From positions 42,907 to 66,782 of the forward strand of contig CP070688.1 of NCBI GenBank assembly GCA_020353135.1: 23,876 bases of DNA, read 5' to 3'. Below are positions 14,772 through 23,876 of the stretch, piece after piece. This DNA comes from Chloroflexota bacterium (GTDB taxonomy: Bacteria; Chloroflexota; Anaerolineae; Promineifilales; Promineifilaceae). The position numbers and the translations under genes were made by a program. Every line of letters begins with the position of its first letter. Within the stretch, counting starts at the first letter, position 1. A model generated the notes under the pieces. The model was not told where the DNA came from and ran no database searches. It was given only the letters and a program-made list of their open reading frames with translations.

Positions 14772-16007
14772 GTGATTGATCAGGGGCCGCTGCCCGCACC
14801 GGTCGAAGAATCGGGGTTAAGGATCTTAATGGTTGCCCCAACCTCGTTCTTCAATGACTATGGGGGCCATATACGCATACTAGAAGAGACGCTGGCCTTG
14901 CAGGGCAGGGGGCATCAGGTCACGGTCGTTACCTATTATATGGGCGGCGACGTGCCAGGGTTGGACATTCGGCGTACCCGTCCGCTGCCCTGGCGGGCCG
15001 ATTACGAAGTCGGCTCGTCGCGGCACAAGATCGCCTTCGACATCTATCTGGCCGCCAAGGTGCTGGCCACCGGACGAAAGATCCGGCCGGATGTCGTGCA
15101 CGGCCACATGCACGAGGGGGCGCTCATTGGCGGCTTACTGGCAAAGCACTTAGGCGTGCCGGCCGTATTTGATTACCAGGGCAGCCTGACGGGAGAGATG
15201 GTGGACCACGGTTTCCTCAATCCTGACGGCCGCTATTATCCTTGGATGCACCGAATGGAGCGCTACATCTGTAATTTACCCGATGCCATTCTAACCAGCT
15301 CCATCCGGGCGGAAAGGAACTTGATCGAGGGCTTCGGCGTCAAGCCGGATAAGATTCATGCCCTTCCTGATTGCGTCGACACGGATCGCTTTGATCCCGA
15401 ACGGGTAGACGTGCAGGAGAAGGCGGCACTCAGGCGGCAACTAGGTATACCGGATGGGCGAACCATTGTCGCCTATCTGGGATTGTTAGCCGACTATCAA
15501 GGGATTCCGCAGTTGATTGAAGCCGTGGCCGGACTTGAAAGGCGTGGCGCCGACATCCACTTTCTGATTATGGGTTACCCCCGGGTGGATTACTATATGG
15601 AAATGGCCCGCGCCGCCGGCGTCGCCGAGCGCACGACATTCACTGGCAAGGTGAGCTATGATCAGGCGCCAAAATACCTAGCCCTAGGCGACCTCGCCGT
15701 GTCAGCCAAGGTTTCGGCTACCGAAGGCAGCGGTAAGGTGCTCAACTACATGGCCATGGGCCAGCCAGTTGTGGCTTCCGATACGCCGGTGCACCGCGAG
15801 TACCTGGACACGTTGGGCGTGTATGGAAGACCAGGTGACGCCGTTGGACTGGCGGACGGCATCGAGGGATTTATGAAGGATCCCATTCGGGCCCAGGAGA
15901 CGGGCAGGCTACTAAGAGCGCGGGCTCATGAGACTTACAGTTGGCGGAAGGCCGGCGAGCGCATTAGTGCTATCTACGCGCGTCTAGTCGACCGACAACC
16001 AGATTAG
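14772..16007 (+). CDS. GT4 family glycosyltransferase
   Basis: A 411-residue GT-B glycosyltransferase of the GT4 group. The N-terminal Rossmann domain starts RILMVAPTSFFNDYGGHIR, the glycine-rich acceptor loop. The C-terminal nucleotide-sugar domain has IVAYLGLLADYQGIPQLIEA, FTGKVSYDQAPKYLALGDL and the donor block EGSGKVLNYMAMGQPVVAS. In the E-x7-E donor motif the second Glu is Tyr, a variant known from GT4 relatives with a K-x-x-x-YMA-x-G pattern. The start is GTG, 11 nt after the TyrA-like stop, with no good ribosome site; the next ATG (14829) would cut the first strand. It probably adds a sugar to lipid or cell-surface glycan at the cytoplasmic face; donor and acceptor are unknown. It is the last gene of the run starting at 12570. 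Confidence 0.88.
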   Translation: MIDQGPLPAPVEESGLRILMVAPTSFFNDYGGHIRILEETLALQGRGHQVTVVTYYMGGDVPGLDIRRTRPLPWRADYEVGSSRHKIAFDIYLAAKVLATGRKIRPDVVHGHMHEGALIGGLLAKHLGVPAVFDYQGSLTGEMVDHGFLNPDGRYYPWMHRMERYICNLPDAILTSSIRAERNLIEGFGVKPDKIHALPDCVDTDRFDPERVDVQEKAALRRQLGIPDGRTIVAYLGLLADYQGIPQLIEAVAGLERRGADIHFLIMGYPRVDYYMEMARAAGVAERTTFTGKVSYDQAPKYLALGDLAVSAKVSATEGSGKVLNYMAMGQPVVASDTPVHREYLDTLGVYGRPGDAVGLADGIEGFMKDPIRAQETGRLLRARAHETYSWRKAGERISAIYARLVDRQPD

Positions 16008-16342
16008 GTGGATCTGAATTACAGGAAACTTAACCGCATTTCTCCGCTATTTTGACAGCGAGTTTGTGGTTGTTGTGAATCTTTCGTACATGGTCAAAGG
16101 AAAGAATGGCGGGAGACGAAGAATTTGACAGACGGAGCGTGGTTTGCTATACTACTAGTTTGCATATTGGCGGCCCTACAGATGGGAGCCAGCAGATACA
16201 GCCTCATTAGAAGCAACAATTGTTAATTGTAAAACGATTCGAGCGTAAGCGTCAACGTGGGTTGCAACTGGCCTGGTGCACCCCTCGTTATGTGGAAATG
16301 GATTCCTTACTTTAGCCCTAGCAGGGAGTAGGTGAACAATTA
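16008..16342 (+). other. 335-nt intergenic region and rpoB leader
   Basis: No gene is seen. It holds the rpoB promoter (16125-16153) and a leader of about 180 nt. Two weak hairpins lie in the leader: ACAATT/AATTGT (16216-16230) and GGGTTGCA/TGCACCC with one bulge (16259-16283). Neither is followed by a U-run. rplJ/rplL, the usual genes upstream of rpoB, are absent. Confidence 0.7.
16125..16153 (+). promoter_or_regulatory. Strong extended -10 promoter of rpoB
   Basis: TTGACA (16125-16130), a 17-nt spacer, then TATACT (16148-16153) preceded by TGC, an extended -10. The start would be near 16160. This is one of the two best promoter matches in the window and fits a housekeeping gene. Confidence 0.85.
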
Positions 16343-19300
16343 ATGGCTAATAACCCAGTCAAAACGTATGCTCGTACGACAGAACCTCTGGAACTGCCGA
16401 CGCTGATCGACGTACAAATCAACTCTTTCCGTACATTCATTGCCGATGGAATGCGGGAGTTGTTTGAAGAGATATCGCCGATCGAGAGCTTCAGCGGTGA
16501 TTTGAAGCTGTACTTTCCGGGCGAAAACAAAGACTTGGATGGCTTTGATCTTAAGTACCGGTTCGACGAGCCGAAGTATAGCGTCGACGAGTGCGTCGAG
16601 CGCGACATGAGTTACGCGGCGCCTCTTTACGTCAGGGTGGTATTGCACTATTCAGCAGAAGATAGCTTCATCGAAAGTGACATCTTCATGGGCGATTTCC
16701 CGCTGATGACGCCGTCTGGCACGTTTATCATCAACGGTACCGAGCGAGTGGTGGTTAGTCAGCTAATTCGCTCGCCGGGCGTCTACTTCGAATTTGAAGA
16801 GGAAAGGGCGACCGGCCGCCCACTGGCAATGGCCAAGCTGATTCCAGACCGCGGGGCCTGGATGGAGTTCGAAACGCGCAAAACGGATTACCTTACGGTG
16901 AAGTTTAATCGGAAGCGCACCGTGCCGGTGACGCTCTTCTTGCGCGCCCTGGCGGCCGTAGATGATGGACTTGGCAATGCACTGATCAAGGATGGATCAG
17001 ACGACGAGATCCTGGCCCTCTTCGAGGATGTGGATACCAACCCGGAGCACACGTACATCCAAGGCAGCATCGAGCAGGAGCCGGCCTGGGAGCTTGACCA
17101 ACCCCTGGCCGAGCAAGCCCTGATCGAGTTTTACAAGCGCATGCGACCGGGCGATCCGCCAACGCTCGATAACGCCACGCAATATATGGTCGAGCAGCTT
17201 TACGATCAGCGCCGCTACGACCTGGCGCGAGTCGGGCGGTACAAGTTGAACAAGCGTTTGGACTTGGAAGAGATAGTTCCGCCTGAACACCGCACGCTCA
17301 CCCAGTACGATATCGTACGCCTGGTGAAGCGCATGATCCTGATCAATAACGGGCTAGAAGGCGCGGACGATATCGACCATCTGGGCAATCGCCGGGTGAA
17401 GACGGTGGGCGAGTTGCTCCAGGCCAAGCTTCGGGTGGGTCTGCGACGCATGGAACGGGTAGTACGCGAGCGAATGTCGATCCGTGATGCTGAATCGCTA
17501 ACGCCGGTATCGCTGGTGAATATCCGGCCGGTCGTGGCAGCCATTCGCGAGTTCTTTGGAAGCTCGCAGCTGAGCCAATTCATGGAGCAGGCGAATCCGC
17601 TGGCCGAGCTGACTCACAAGCGGACGTTGTCCGCCTTGGGTCCTGGTGGATTGCGACGCGAGCGAGCCGGCTTCGAGGTGCGCGATGTGCATCACAGCCA
17701 CTACGGTCGCATTTGCCCGATTGAAACGCCGGAAGGTCCCAACATCGGTCTTATCGGTCGGCTGGCGACCTACGGTCAGGTCAACAAATATGGCTTCATC
17801 GAGACGCCATATCGGCGGGTATTGAACACACTGTCGGGCGACAGCAAGGAATTGGCCGGGCATGATGCGCGAGAAGACGTGGTCGATCCGGAGACCGGCG
17901 AAGTACTCGTCGAATCTGGCAAATCGGTCACGAAGAAGGCTGCCAAGGCGATCAAGGATGCTGGTATTGAATCGGTAGCCGTCGTGCCATTCTTGACGGA
18001 GGAAATCGTTCACATGTCGGCCGATGAGGAGGATCGTTATACGATCGCCCAGGCCAACGCTGAATTAGATGCCAAGGGACAGTTTGTCGGCACCCGCATT
18101 TCTGCGCGGCGCAATCAGCAATTCCGCTTTTCGTCAGTGCGACGCATTGATTTCATGGATGTGGCGCCGCGTCAAATCGTCGGTATTTCGGCTGCGCTCA
18201 TTCCTTTCCTGGAGCATGACGACGCCAACCGGGCGTTAATGGGCTCGAACATGCAGCGCCAGGCGGTACCTCTACTGCGGCCGGATGTGGCCACCGTCAG
18301 CACCGGCATGGAATGGCAGGCAGCCATCAATTCCGGACAGGTCATTGTGTCTGACTGTGATGGTGAGGTCATGAGCGTCACAGGCGACAAGATCGTGGTC
18401 ATGACGGATGATGGTCCGCGGACGTACAATCTGCGCAAGTACGATCGCTCGAATCAAAGCACATGCATCGACCAAAAACCGATCGTCATCCAGGGCCAGC
18501 GGATTAAACCAGGCATGGTGCTGGCCGATAGCTCGTCGACGCAACATGGTGAATTGGCGCTGGGCCAGGATGTAGTTGTAGCTTTCTTGTCGTGGGAAGG
18601 CGGCAACTTCGAGGACGCCATCCTGGTGAGCGAGCGCATGGTTCGCGAGGATAAGTTCACTTCGATTCACATCGAGAAACATGAAGTTGAAGCCCGTGAC
18701 ACAAAGCTCGGGCCTGAAGAGATCACATACGATATCCCGAATGTCAGCGAAGAGGCGCTAAAAGATCTTGACGAGCGGGGAATAATCCGCGTTGGCGCCA
18801 ACGTCAACGAGAACGACATCCTGGTGGGCAAGATTACGCCTAAGGGTGAGAAAGAGCTTAGCCCTGAGGAGAAATTGCTGCGAGCAATCTTTGGCGATAA
18901 GGCGCGCGAAGTAAAAGATACCAGCCTCAGACTGCCTCATGGCGCGCGGGGCAAGGTTGTCGACGTGCAGGTATTTAACCGGCAGCAGGACCGAGATTTG
19001 CCCGCCGGCGTAGAGACGATGGTACGGGTGAGCGTTGCCCAGAGGCGCAAAATCGCCGAAGGTGACAAGATGGCCGGCCGGCATGGCAACAAGGGCGTTA
19101 TCTCCAAGATAGTACCCGTAGAAGATATGCCGTTCCTGGCCGACGGCACGCCTGTCGACATCATTCTCAATCCTATTGGTGTGCCCGGCCGTATGAACCT
19201 GGGCCAGATCTTGGAGACTCACTTGGGCTGGGCAGCCGGACGACTTGGCTTCCGAGCAGTCACGCCGGTATTCGATGGCGCCAATGAGAGCGAAATCGCG

Positions 19301-20278
19301 GCCGAGCTGGCACGAGCCTGGCTCGTCGACATGGCCTGGAAGGAAGCAACCAACTGGGCCTGGGACTGGCTACAAGAGATAGAATACGACCTCGAGTCGC
19401 TTGAAGACGACAAAGAAGCACGCAGTCTATTCATCGGCGCCTGGCTGGGAGAAGAAGGCTACGACCCCGATCGGCTGATGACCGACCGTCAGTATGGACG
19501 TATGTCTGTGGCCAGGGAGTGGCTGAAGGGACGCGACTGGGATCCAGATCAAATCCTGCCATTGGAGTGGGAATCGCTGCGCAAAGCTGACTGGGTTCCG
19601 TTCAATGAAACGGCCATTGAAGCCTGTATCCGGGAGTGGAGTGGCTTGATGCTGGAAACTCAAAGGGAAGACCTCCCTGAGGCGGACGGCGTCGACGTGC
19701 GTGAAGTATCATTGGATGAGTTGCTTCGTTTAGCAACCCAGATTGCCCTGGCGACCGGAATACCCGCTCCTACATTGGGCAAGGAAAGATTGATGGACGG
19801 CAAATCCGGTGAAGCCTTTGCTCAACCGGTGACCGTGGGCGTCATCCACATGTTGAAACTGGCTCACCTGGTCGAGGATAAAGTTCACGCCCGTTCTACC
19901 GGGCCATACTCGCTGGTAACACAGCAGCCGCTTGGCGGCAAGGCTCAATTTGGGGGCCAGCGTTTTGGCGAGATGGAAGTATGGGCGCTTGAGGCGTACG
20001 GAGCGGCCCACACGTTGCAGGAAATGCTGACCGTCAAGTCAGATGATGTTCAGGGTAGGGTCAAGACTTACGAAGCGATTGTCAAGAACGAGCCGATCGA
20101 AGATCCAAGCATTCCGGCTTCATTCCGGGTATTGGTCAAAGAGTTGCAGAGTCTGGGCTTGGCTGTAGAGGCTGAAACCGAAGGAGGTGACGTGATACGT
20201 TTTGGTAAAGAAGACGACAAGCGACACCGTCATTGGGTCGGCACGGGCTTAATGGACCTGGCGCGAAGCAGACGCTGA
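16343..20278 (+). CDS. rpoB: DNA-directed RNA polymerase subunit beta
   Basis: A 1311-residue beta subunit of RNA polymerase, longer than B. subtilis RpoB (about 1190). The ATG at 16343 is preceded by AGGTGA (16330-16335). Recognisable blocks run in order: lobe/protrusion ([21 protein letters not shown]), rifampicin region ([17 protein letters not shown]), [39 protein letters not shown], the active-site lysine region [14 protein letters not shown], and the C-terminal clamp contact [19 protein letters not shown]. Two oddities: an insertion of roughly 145 Trp-rich residues between PVFDGANE (residues 975-982) and [11 protein letters not shown] (from 1147), and Glu and Thr at the positions of E. 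coli D516 and R529. rpoC does not follow; rpsL does, after 367 nt. Confidence 0.98.
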   Translation: MANNPVKTYARTTEPLELPTLIDVQINSFRTFIADGMRELFEEISPIESFSGDLKLYFPGENKDLDGFDLKYRFDEPKYSVDECVERDMSYAAPLYVRVVLHYSAEDSFIESDIFMGDFPLMTPSGTFIINGTERVVVSQLIRSPGVYFEFEEERATGRPLAMAKLIPDRGAWMEFETRKTDYLTVKFNRKRTVPVTLFLRALAAVDDGLGNALIKDGSDDEILALFEDVDTNPEHTYIQGSIEQEPAWELDQPLAEQALIEFYKRMRPGDPPTLDNATQYMVEQLYDQRRYDLARVGRYKLNKRLDLEEIVPPEHRTLTQYDIVRLVKRMILINNGLEGADDIDHLGNRRVKTVGELLQAKLRVGLRRMERVVRERMSIRDAESLTPVSLVNIRPVVAAIREFFGSSQLSQFMEQANPLAELTHKRTLSALGPGGLRRERAGFEVRDVHHSHYGRICPIETPEGPNIGLIGRLATYGQVNKYGFIETPYRRVLNTLSGDSKELAGHDAREDVVDPETGEVLVESGKSVTKKAAKAIKDAGIESVAVVPFLTEEIVHMSADEEDRYTIAQANAELDAKGQFVGTRISARRNQQFRFSSVRRIDFMDVAPRQIVGISAALIPFLEHDDANRALMGSNMQRQAVPLLRPDVATVSTGMEWQAAINSGQVIVSDCDGEVMSVTGDKIVVMTDDGPRTYNLRKYDRSNQSTCIDQKPIVIQGQRIKPGMVLADSSSTQHGELALGQDVVVAFLSWEGGNFEDAILVSERMVREDKFTSIHIEKHEVEARDTKLGPEEITYDIPNVSEEALKDLDERGIIRVGANVNENDILVGKITPKGEKELSPEEKLLRAIFGDKAREVKDTSLRLPHGARGKVVDVQVFNRQQDRDLPAGVETMVRVSVAQRRKIAEGDKMAGRHGNKGVISKIVPVEDMPFLADGTPVDIILNPIGVPGRMNLGQILETHLGWAAGRLGFRAVTPVFDGANESEIAAELARAWLVDMAWKEATNWAWDWLQEIEYDLESLEDDKEARSLFIGAWLGEEGYDPDRLMTDRQYGRMSVAREWLKGRDWDPDQILPLEWESLRKADWVPFNETAIEACIREWSGLMLETQREDLPEADGVDVREVSLDELLRLATQIALATGIPAPTLGKERLMDGKSGEAFAQPVTVGVIHMLKLAHLVEDKVHARSTGPYSLVTQQPLGGKAQFGGQRFGEMEVWALEAYGAAHTLQEMLTVKSDDVQGRVKTYEAIVKNEPIEDPSIPASFRVLVKELQSLGLAVEAETEGGDVIRFGKEDDKRHRHWVGTGLMDLARSRR

Positions 20279-20401
20279 GATCAGGTATTCGATCCCTATC
20301 GGTGCAGAGGGCGCTAAGGCCTATGCGTCGGCGGGTTTCTGACGGTCAATAGCGGACCAATCTGTAAGTGCTACTGGCGAAGCTTTCACAAATGGTAATT
20401 T

Positions 20402-20429
20402 TTGACATCCAATTTGCTTATGGTACAAT
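20402..20429 (+). promoter_or_regulatory. Strong extended -10 promoter of the rpsL-rpsG-fusA operon
   Basis: TTGACA (20402-20407), a 16-nt spacer, then TACAAT (20424-20429) preceded by TGG. A start near 20436 gives a leader of about 210 nt before rpsL. This makes the str genes independent of rpoB transcription. Confidence 0.82.
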
Positions 20430-20509
20430 GGTTGTTTGGACTTTGTAAGCACGCGTAAACGGGCCCAGAGAAACACGCCCGGGTACGAATTGGATAAGTT
20501 AATCACGTT

Positions 20510-20540
20510 GGAGGCCATCGGACAGCGTTCGATGGCCTCC
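20510..20540 (+). promoter_or_regulatory. Perfect hairpin in the rpsL leader
   Basis: GGAGGCCATCG (20510-20520) and CGATGGCCTCC (20530-20540) pair perfectly around a 9-nt loop. The sequence after it (GTTGTCG) is not U-rich, so it is not a standard terminator. It sits in the transcribed leader of a ribosomal protein operon, where structured autoregulatory RNAs are common. Confidence 0.7.
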
Positions 20541-20645
20541 GTTGTCGAGTAAATCAGGTGCGGCGTCGCTGTTTTCGGTGGCGCTAATTGGTGAGAAGAA
20601 GGATAGGCGAAATCTCCCTGTGGGTATTGAAAGGAGAGAAGAAAG

Positions 20646-21062
20646 GTGCCGACAATAAATCAATTGGTGCGAAAAGGGCGAAATCCTAAGTCGAAGAAGA
20701 ACAAGGCGCCTGCATTGCAGTATACGTTCAACTCGTTCAACCAGCGCCGTACCCGCCAACCAAAGGGCGCGCCGCAGAAACGAGGCGTTTGCACGCAAGT
20801 GAAGACGATGCCGCCCAAGAAGCCTAATTCGGCGCTGCGCAAAGTGGCCCGTGTCCGCCTGTCAAATGGCATCGAGGTGACGGCTTATATTCCTGGTGAG
20901 GGGCACTCTCTGCAGGATCACTCGGTGGTGTTGGTGCGCGGTGGCCGAGTCAAAGATCTGCCCGGCGTGCGTTACCATATCGTCCGTGGAACACTTGACG
21001 CCGGCGGCGTTAACAATCGTTCTCAAGGTCGCTCGAAGTACGGCACCAAAGCGCCGAAGTAA
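20646..21062 (+). CDS. rpsL: 30S ribosomal protein S12
   Basis: A 138-residue S12 of the 30S decoding centre. GTG start with AAGGAG (20631-20636) nine bases upstream; the N-terminus [12 protein letters not shown] fixes the start. Compared with the 124-residue E. coli protein it carries the extra segment before PQKRGVC ([12 protein letters not shown] region), which B. subtilis S12 also has. Streptomycin-relevant [11 protein letters not shown] and [13 protein letters not shown], with the Asp that is methylthiolated in E. coli, are both of sensitive type. It is first in the rpsL-rpsG-fusA-tuf order. Confidence 0.98.
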   Translation: MPTINQLVRKGRNPKSKKNKAPALQYTFNSFNQRRTRQPKGAPQKRGVCTQVKTMPPKKPNSALRKVARVRLSNGIEVTAYIPGEGHSLQDHSVVLVRGGRVKDLPGVRYHIVRGTLDAGGVNNRSQGRSKYGTKAPK

Positions 21063-21085
21063 TCCTACCAAGCGGAGTAGATGCA

Positions 21086-21556
21086 ATGCCAAGACGTTAT
21101 CGTCCAGAAAGGCGCGTAAGCCCACCCGATCTGCGCTATGGCAGTCAGGTCGTTCAGATGTTTATCAATCGCATGATGAGGGGCGGCAAGAAGAGCACTT
21201 CGCAGCGCATCATGTATGGTTCTTTCGACATTATCGAGGAACGCACGAAGCGCGCCCCGCTTGAAGTATTTGATCAGGCGATGCAGAATGTGACGCCGCA
21301 AGTCGAAGTGAAGCCAAGGCGTGTCGGCGGGGCTACGTATCAAGTTCCCATGGAAGTGGCGCCGCACCGGCGTACTTCCCTGGCAATCCGGTGGTTGCTA
21401 GCGGCCGCCAGCAGCCGAAACGGCCGGTCGATGGCGGAGAAATTGGCGGCTGAGTTAATGGATGCTGCTAATGGTCAGGGCGCGGCGGTTAAACGCAAAG
21501 ATGATACTCACCGTATGGCCGAGGCCAATCGGGCCTTCGCGCATTATCGATTCTAG
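21086..21556 (+). CDS. rpsG: 30S ribosomal protein S7
   Basis: A 156-residue S7, which nucleates assembly of the 3' domain of 16S rRNA and in E. coli represses the str operon. It begins [20 protein letters not shown] and has the family blocks [39 protein letters not shown] and the terminal [19 protein letters not shown] at 21074-21077 lies eight bases before the ATG. It follows rpsL by 23 nt and precedes fusA by 49 nt containing a hairpin. Confidence 0.98.
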   Translation: MPRRYRPERRVSPPDLRYGSQVVQMFINRMMRGGKKSTSQRIMYGSFDIIEERTKRAPLEVFDQAMQNVTPQVEVKPRRVGGATYQVPMEVAPHRRTSLAIRWLLAAASSRNGRSMAEKLAAELMDAANGQGAAVKRKDDTHRMAEANRAFAHYRF

Positions 21557-21568
21557 GAGAATTTTCGC

Positions 21569-21591
21569 CGGCTGGTAACAATAGCCAGCCG
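21569..21591 (+). promoter_or_regulatory. Hairpin in the rpsG-fusA intergenic region
   Basis: CGGCTGG (21569-21575) and CCAGCCG (21585-21591) form a 7-bp stem with a 9-nt loop, 14 nt before the fusA ATG. There is no U-run after it. fusA has no obvious Shine-Dalgarno, so the hairpin may affect its translation or mark mRNA processing (inference). Confidence 0.5.
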
Positions 21592-21605
21592 AATGGTTCG
21601 TCGTT

Positions 21606-23684
21606 ATGTCTCGCTATCCACTGGACAAGGTTCGTAATATCGGCATCATCGCACATATTGATGCTGGCAAGACGACCACCACAGAGCGCATCCTGTACTA
21701 CACGGGTCGCATCCATCGCATGGGCGAGGTCCATGAGGGTACTGCGACCATGGATCATATGGTGCAGGAGCAGGAGCGGGGCATCACTATTACCTCAGCG
21801 GCGACGACAACCTACTGGCTGGATCACCAGATTAACATCATCGATACACCAGGCCATATCGACTTTACGGCCGAGGTTCAGCGCAGCCTACGTGTTTTGG
21901 ACGGCGGCGTAGTCGTCTTTGATGCCGTGGCTGGCGTCGAGCCGCAGTCGGAGACTGTGTGGCGCCAGGCCGACCAGTATAACGTACCGCGCATTTGTTT
22001 CGTGAACAAGATGGACCGCGTCGGAGCCGACTTTGAGAACACAATCGGCATGATTCGCGATCAGCTGAAGGCAAACCCGCTGCCTATTCAGTGGCCGATT
22101 GGCCAGGAAGCTGAATTCCGGGGCATTGTCGATCTCTTGACCATGGAAGCCTCGCTGTGGAAAGAAGAGGACCTGGGCGCCAGGATTGAAGTCATCGACA
22201 TTCCTGAAGAAGTTCGGGCCGATGTGCAAGCTGCTCGCGAGCAGATTATGGAGAACATCGTTGTGACCGACGATGCGTTGATGACCCGCTACCTTGATGG
22301 CGAGCAACTCGGTGTTGACGAACTGCGCGGCGCGCTTCGCAGGGCGACGATCAGGGGCGATGTCACCCCCGTATTATGTGGCTCGGCCCTACGCAACAAA
22401 GGTATTCAACGCGTAATGGATGCCGTGGTTTATTATCTGCCGTCGCCGGCCGATGTTGCGCCGATGACGGGCATGGTGCCTGGCTCTGGAGAAGTCGTCG
22501 AACGACCTCCGGAAAATACGGGCCCCATGGCCGCGCTCGTATTCAAGATCGTGACCGATCCTTATGTTGGGCGACTGGCCTATTTCCGAGTCTACTCCGG
22601 TACGCTAGAGGCCGGTTCAAACGTCTTGAACTCGACTAAAGGTCGGAAGGAACGAATCGGCCGGGTATTACGAATGCACGCTGACCGCCGCGAGGACCTT
22701 AAAGAAGTTCAAGCCGGCGACATCGCTGCCACCCTGGGCTTAAAGAATACCTTTACCGGAGAGACTTTGTCCAGGCGAGATGCGCCCGTCATTCTGGAAT
22801 CAATCGAGTTTCCAGAACCGGTCATCCAGTTGGCCATTGAGCCAAAAACCAACCTGGACCAAGACAAAATGGCAATGGCCCTACAGGCTTTAGCTGAAGA
22901 GGATCCCACGTTCCAGGTGAGGATTGACGAGCAGACGGGCCAGACTGTCCTATTCGGCATGGGCGAGTTACACCTCGAAGTTTTGGTCGACCGCATGCTT
23001 CGCGAATTTAAGGTGGCAGCCAATGTCGGTAAGCCCCGTGTAGCCTATCGGGAGACGATTACCAGACCAGTTGACAAGGCTGTTGGGCGTTTTGTGCGCC
23101 AGACCGGCGGGCGCGGCCAATACGGTCATGTCATTTTGCAGCTCGAGCCGCTTGGGCCTGGCGAGGGATTCGTATTCGAGGACAAGATCGTCCGCGGTGC
23201 GATTCCGAAGGAATTCATCAAACCGACTGAAGACGGCATACGCGAGGCAATGACCAGCGGCGTGTTGGCCGGGTATCCAATGGTAGATGTTAAGGTAGTA
23301 TTGATCGACGGCTCGTATCATGAGGTAGATTCATCCGAAATGGCCTTCAAAATCGCCGGCTCCATGGCTCTCAAAGATGGCGCCCAGAAAGGTCAACCCG
23401 TATTGCTAGAGCCAATCATGGAAGTGGAAGCTGTCGTACCCGAGGAATATACGGGTGACGTGATAGGGAATTTCTCGGCCCGCCGAGCCGAGATAGATGG
23501 CATGGAATTGCGTTCGAGCGGCGTTCAGTCCATCAAGGTTCGAGCTCCCCTGGCCGAGATGTTTGGTTATGCGACTGCTTTGCGCTCGATGACACAGGGT
23601 CGCGGAACTTTCACGATGGAGTTCTATCATTATGCGCCGGTCACCAAGGATGTGGCCGACATGATCATGAAAGGGCATCGCTAG
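21606..23684 (+). CDS. fusA: Elongation factor G
   Basis: A 692-residue translational GTPase that drives translocation, full length for EF-G. G1 is [15 protein letters not shown] (P-loop near residues 16-23), the switch region is [16 protein letters not shown]3 DTPGHIDFT and G4 NKMDR. Domain IV contains the [21 protein letters not shown] start and the [16 protein letters not shown] segment, and the C-terminal domain has [20 protein letters not shown]. One copy only in the window. The ribosome site is weak; translation may be coupled to rpsG. Confidence 0.98.
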   Translation: MSRYPLDKVRNIGIIAHIDAGKTTTTERILYYTGRIHRMGEVHEGTATMDHMVQEQERGITITSAATTTYWLDHQINIIDTPGHIDFTAEVQRSLRVLDGGVVVFDAVAGVEPQSETVWRQADQYNVPRICFVNKMDRVGADFENTIGMIRDQLKANPLPIQWPIGQEAEFRGIVDLLTMEASLWKEEDLGARIEVIDIPEEVRADVQAAREQIMENIVVTDDALMTRYLDGEQLGVDELRGALRRATIRGDVTPVLCGSALRNKGIQRVMDAVVYYLPSPADVAPMTGMVPGSGEVVERPPENTGPMAALVFKIVTDPYVGRLAYFRVYSGTLEAGSNVLNSTKGRKERIGRVLRMHADRREDLKEVQAGDIAATLGLKNTFTGETLSRRDAPVILESIEFPEPVIQLAIEPKTNLDQDKMAMALQALAEEDPTFQVRIDEQTGQTVLFGMGELHLEVLVDRMLREFKVAANVGKPRVAYRETITRPVDKAVGRFVRQTGGRGQYGHVILQLEPLGPGEGFVFEDKIVRGAIPKEFIKPTEDGIREAMTSGVLAGYPMVDVKVVLIDGSYHEVDSSEMAFKIAGSMALKDGAQKGQPVLLEPIMEVEAVVPEEYTGDVIGNFSARRAEIDGMELRSSGVQSIKVRAPLAEMFGYATALRSMTQGRGTFTMEFYHYAPVTKDVADMIMKGHR

Positions 23685-23771
23685 TCAACAGATGGGCGAC
23701 CTGATCGACCGTCGTTGACGAATGTTTAAGAGATTCGGTGCTGACTTGAGTTTCGATAAGGGATAAGGATT

Positions 23772-23876
23772 ATGGGCAAGGAGAAATTCGTACGAGAGAA
23801 GCCCCACTGCAATATCGGCACGATTGGGCACATCGACCATGGCAAGACGACCTTGACGGCGGCCATCACCAAGGTA
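23772..23876 (+). CDS. tuf: Elongation factor Tu, 3'-truncated by window edge
   Basis: The first 35 codons of EF-Tu: [20 protein letters not shown] followed by [15 protein letters not shown], with the P-loop GHIDHGKT. The window ends in the reading frame. AAGGGA (23758-23763) lies eight bases upstream of the ATG. The order fusA-tuf with an 87-nt gap is the classic str arrangement. EF-Tu delivers aminoacyl-tRNA to the ribosome. Confidence 0.95.
   Translation, partial: MGKEKFVREKPHCNIGTIGHIDHGKTTLTAAITKV

Larger units (their letters stand above)
20279..20645 (+). other. 367-nt rpoB-rpsL intergenic region with str operon leader
   Basis: No gene is seen and no trace of rpoC. It contains the str operon promoter (20402-20429), a perfect 11-bp hairpin (20510-20540) and a purine-rich ribosome site before the rpsL GTG. 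No clear intrinsic terminator for rpoB is visible. Confidence 0.7.

Noticed and set aside
16216..16230. ACAATT-GTT-AATTGT as a regulatory hairpin in the rpoB leader
   Set aside because: Its A-T-rich 6-bp stem with a 3-nt loop is too weak to support a claim.
17498..18013. Minus-strand open frame of 171 codons inside rpoB
   Set aside because: It is antisense to the conserved rifampicin-region coding sequence; no ribosome site or domain.
20510..20540. Intrinsic terminator of rpoB
   Set aside because: The hairpin is perfect but lies downstream of the str promoter and is followed by GTTGTCG rather than a U-run.

Overview
The window looks like a chromosomal segment of a Chloroflexota-like bacterium, with GC in the mid-50s by eye. 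This placement is inferred from gene content and sequence style: a Firmicutes-length S12, a DUF951 protein, DUF2089/toastrack genes and an RpoB with a large C-terminal-half insertion. It was not tested by phylogeny. There are no rRNA or tRNA genes, insertion sequences, phage genes or CRISPR arrays. Coding density is high, and both window ends cut through genes (a phosphohexomutase on the left, tuf on the right).

Layout. Positions 1-1658 (+) carry the 3' part of a phosphoglucomutase/phosphomannomutase and a PaaI-type hotdog thioesterase. Positions 1655-3745 (-) carry an AI-2E/PerM-family permease and a receiver-DUF309 fusion. Position 3841 (+) starts a LiaF-like membrane protein with a toastrack tail, convergent with sufE (-). 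thyA and folA (+) follow as a dTMP/folate pair.

Positions 6948-10599 (-) form a five-gene operon. In transcription order it has a DUF2089 zinc-ribbon/HTH regulator, a small bihelical-domain protein, a soluble toastrack protein, a GNAT acetyltransferase, and a paralogue of the small protein. The same roughly 28-residue helical hairpin occurs in four of the five products. A good promoter, with an inverted repeat at its -10/+1 region, precedes the operon. With the LiaF-like gene nearby, this is the best candidate for an under-described system, probably envelope-stress sensing or signalling. Function is inferred only.

Positions 10794-12463 (-) hold a DUF951 gene translationally coupled (ATGA) to a processive-type GT2 membrane glycosyltransferase. 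Positions 12570-16007 (+) hold a compact run: M50 site-2-type protease, HD-domain hydrolase, a TyrA-like protein lacking key motif residues, and a GT4 glycosyltransferase.

Positions 16343-23876 (+) are the transcription/translation core: rpoB, then rpsL, rpsG, fusA and tuf. rpoC is absent between rpoB and rpsL, and the str genes have their own strong promoter and a leader with a perfect hairpin. RpoB has a Trp-rich insertion and two substitutions at classical rifampicin-contact positions.
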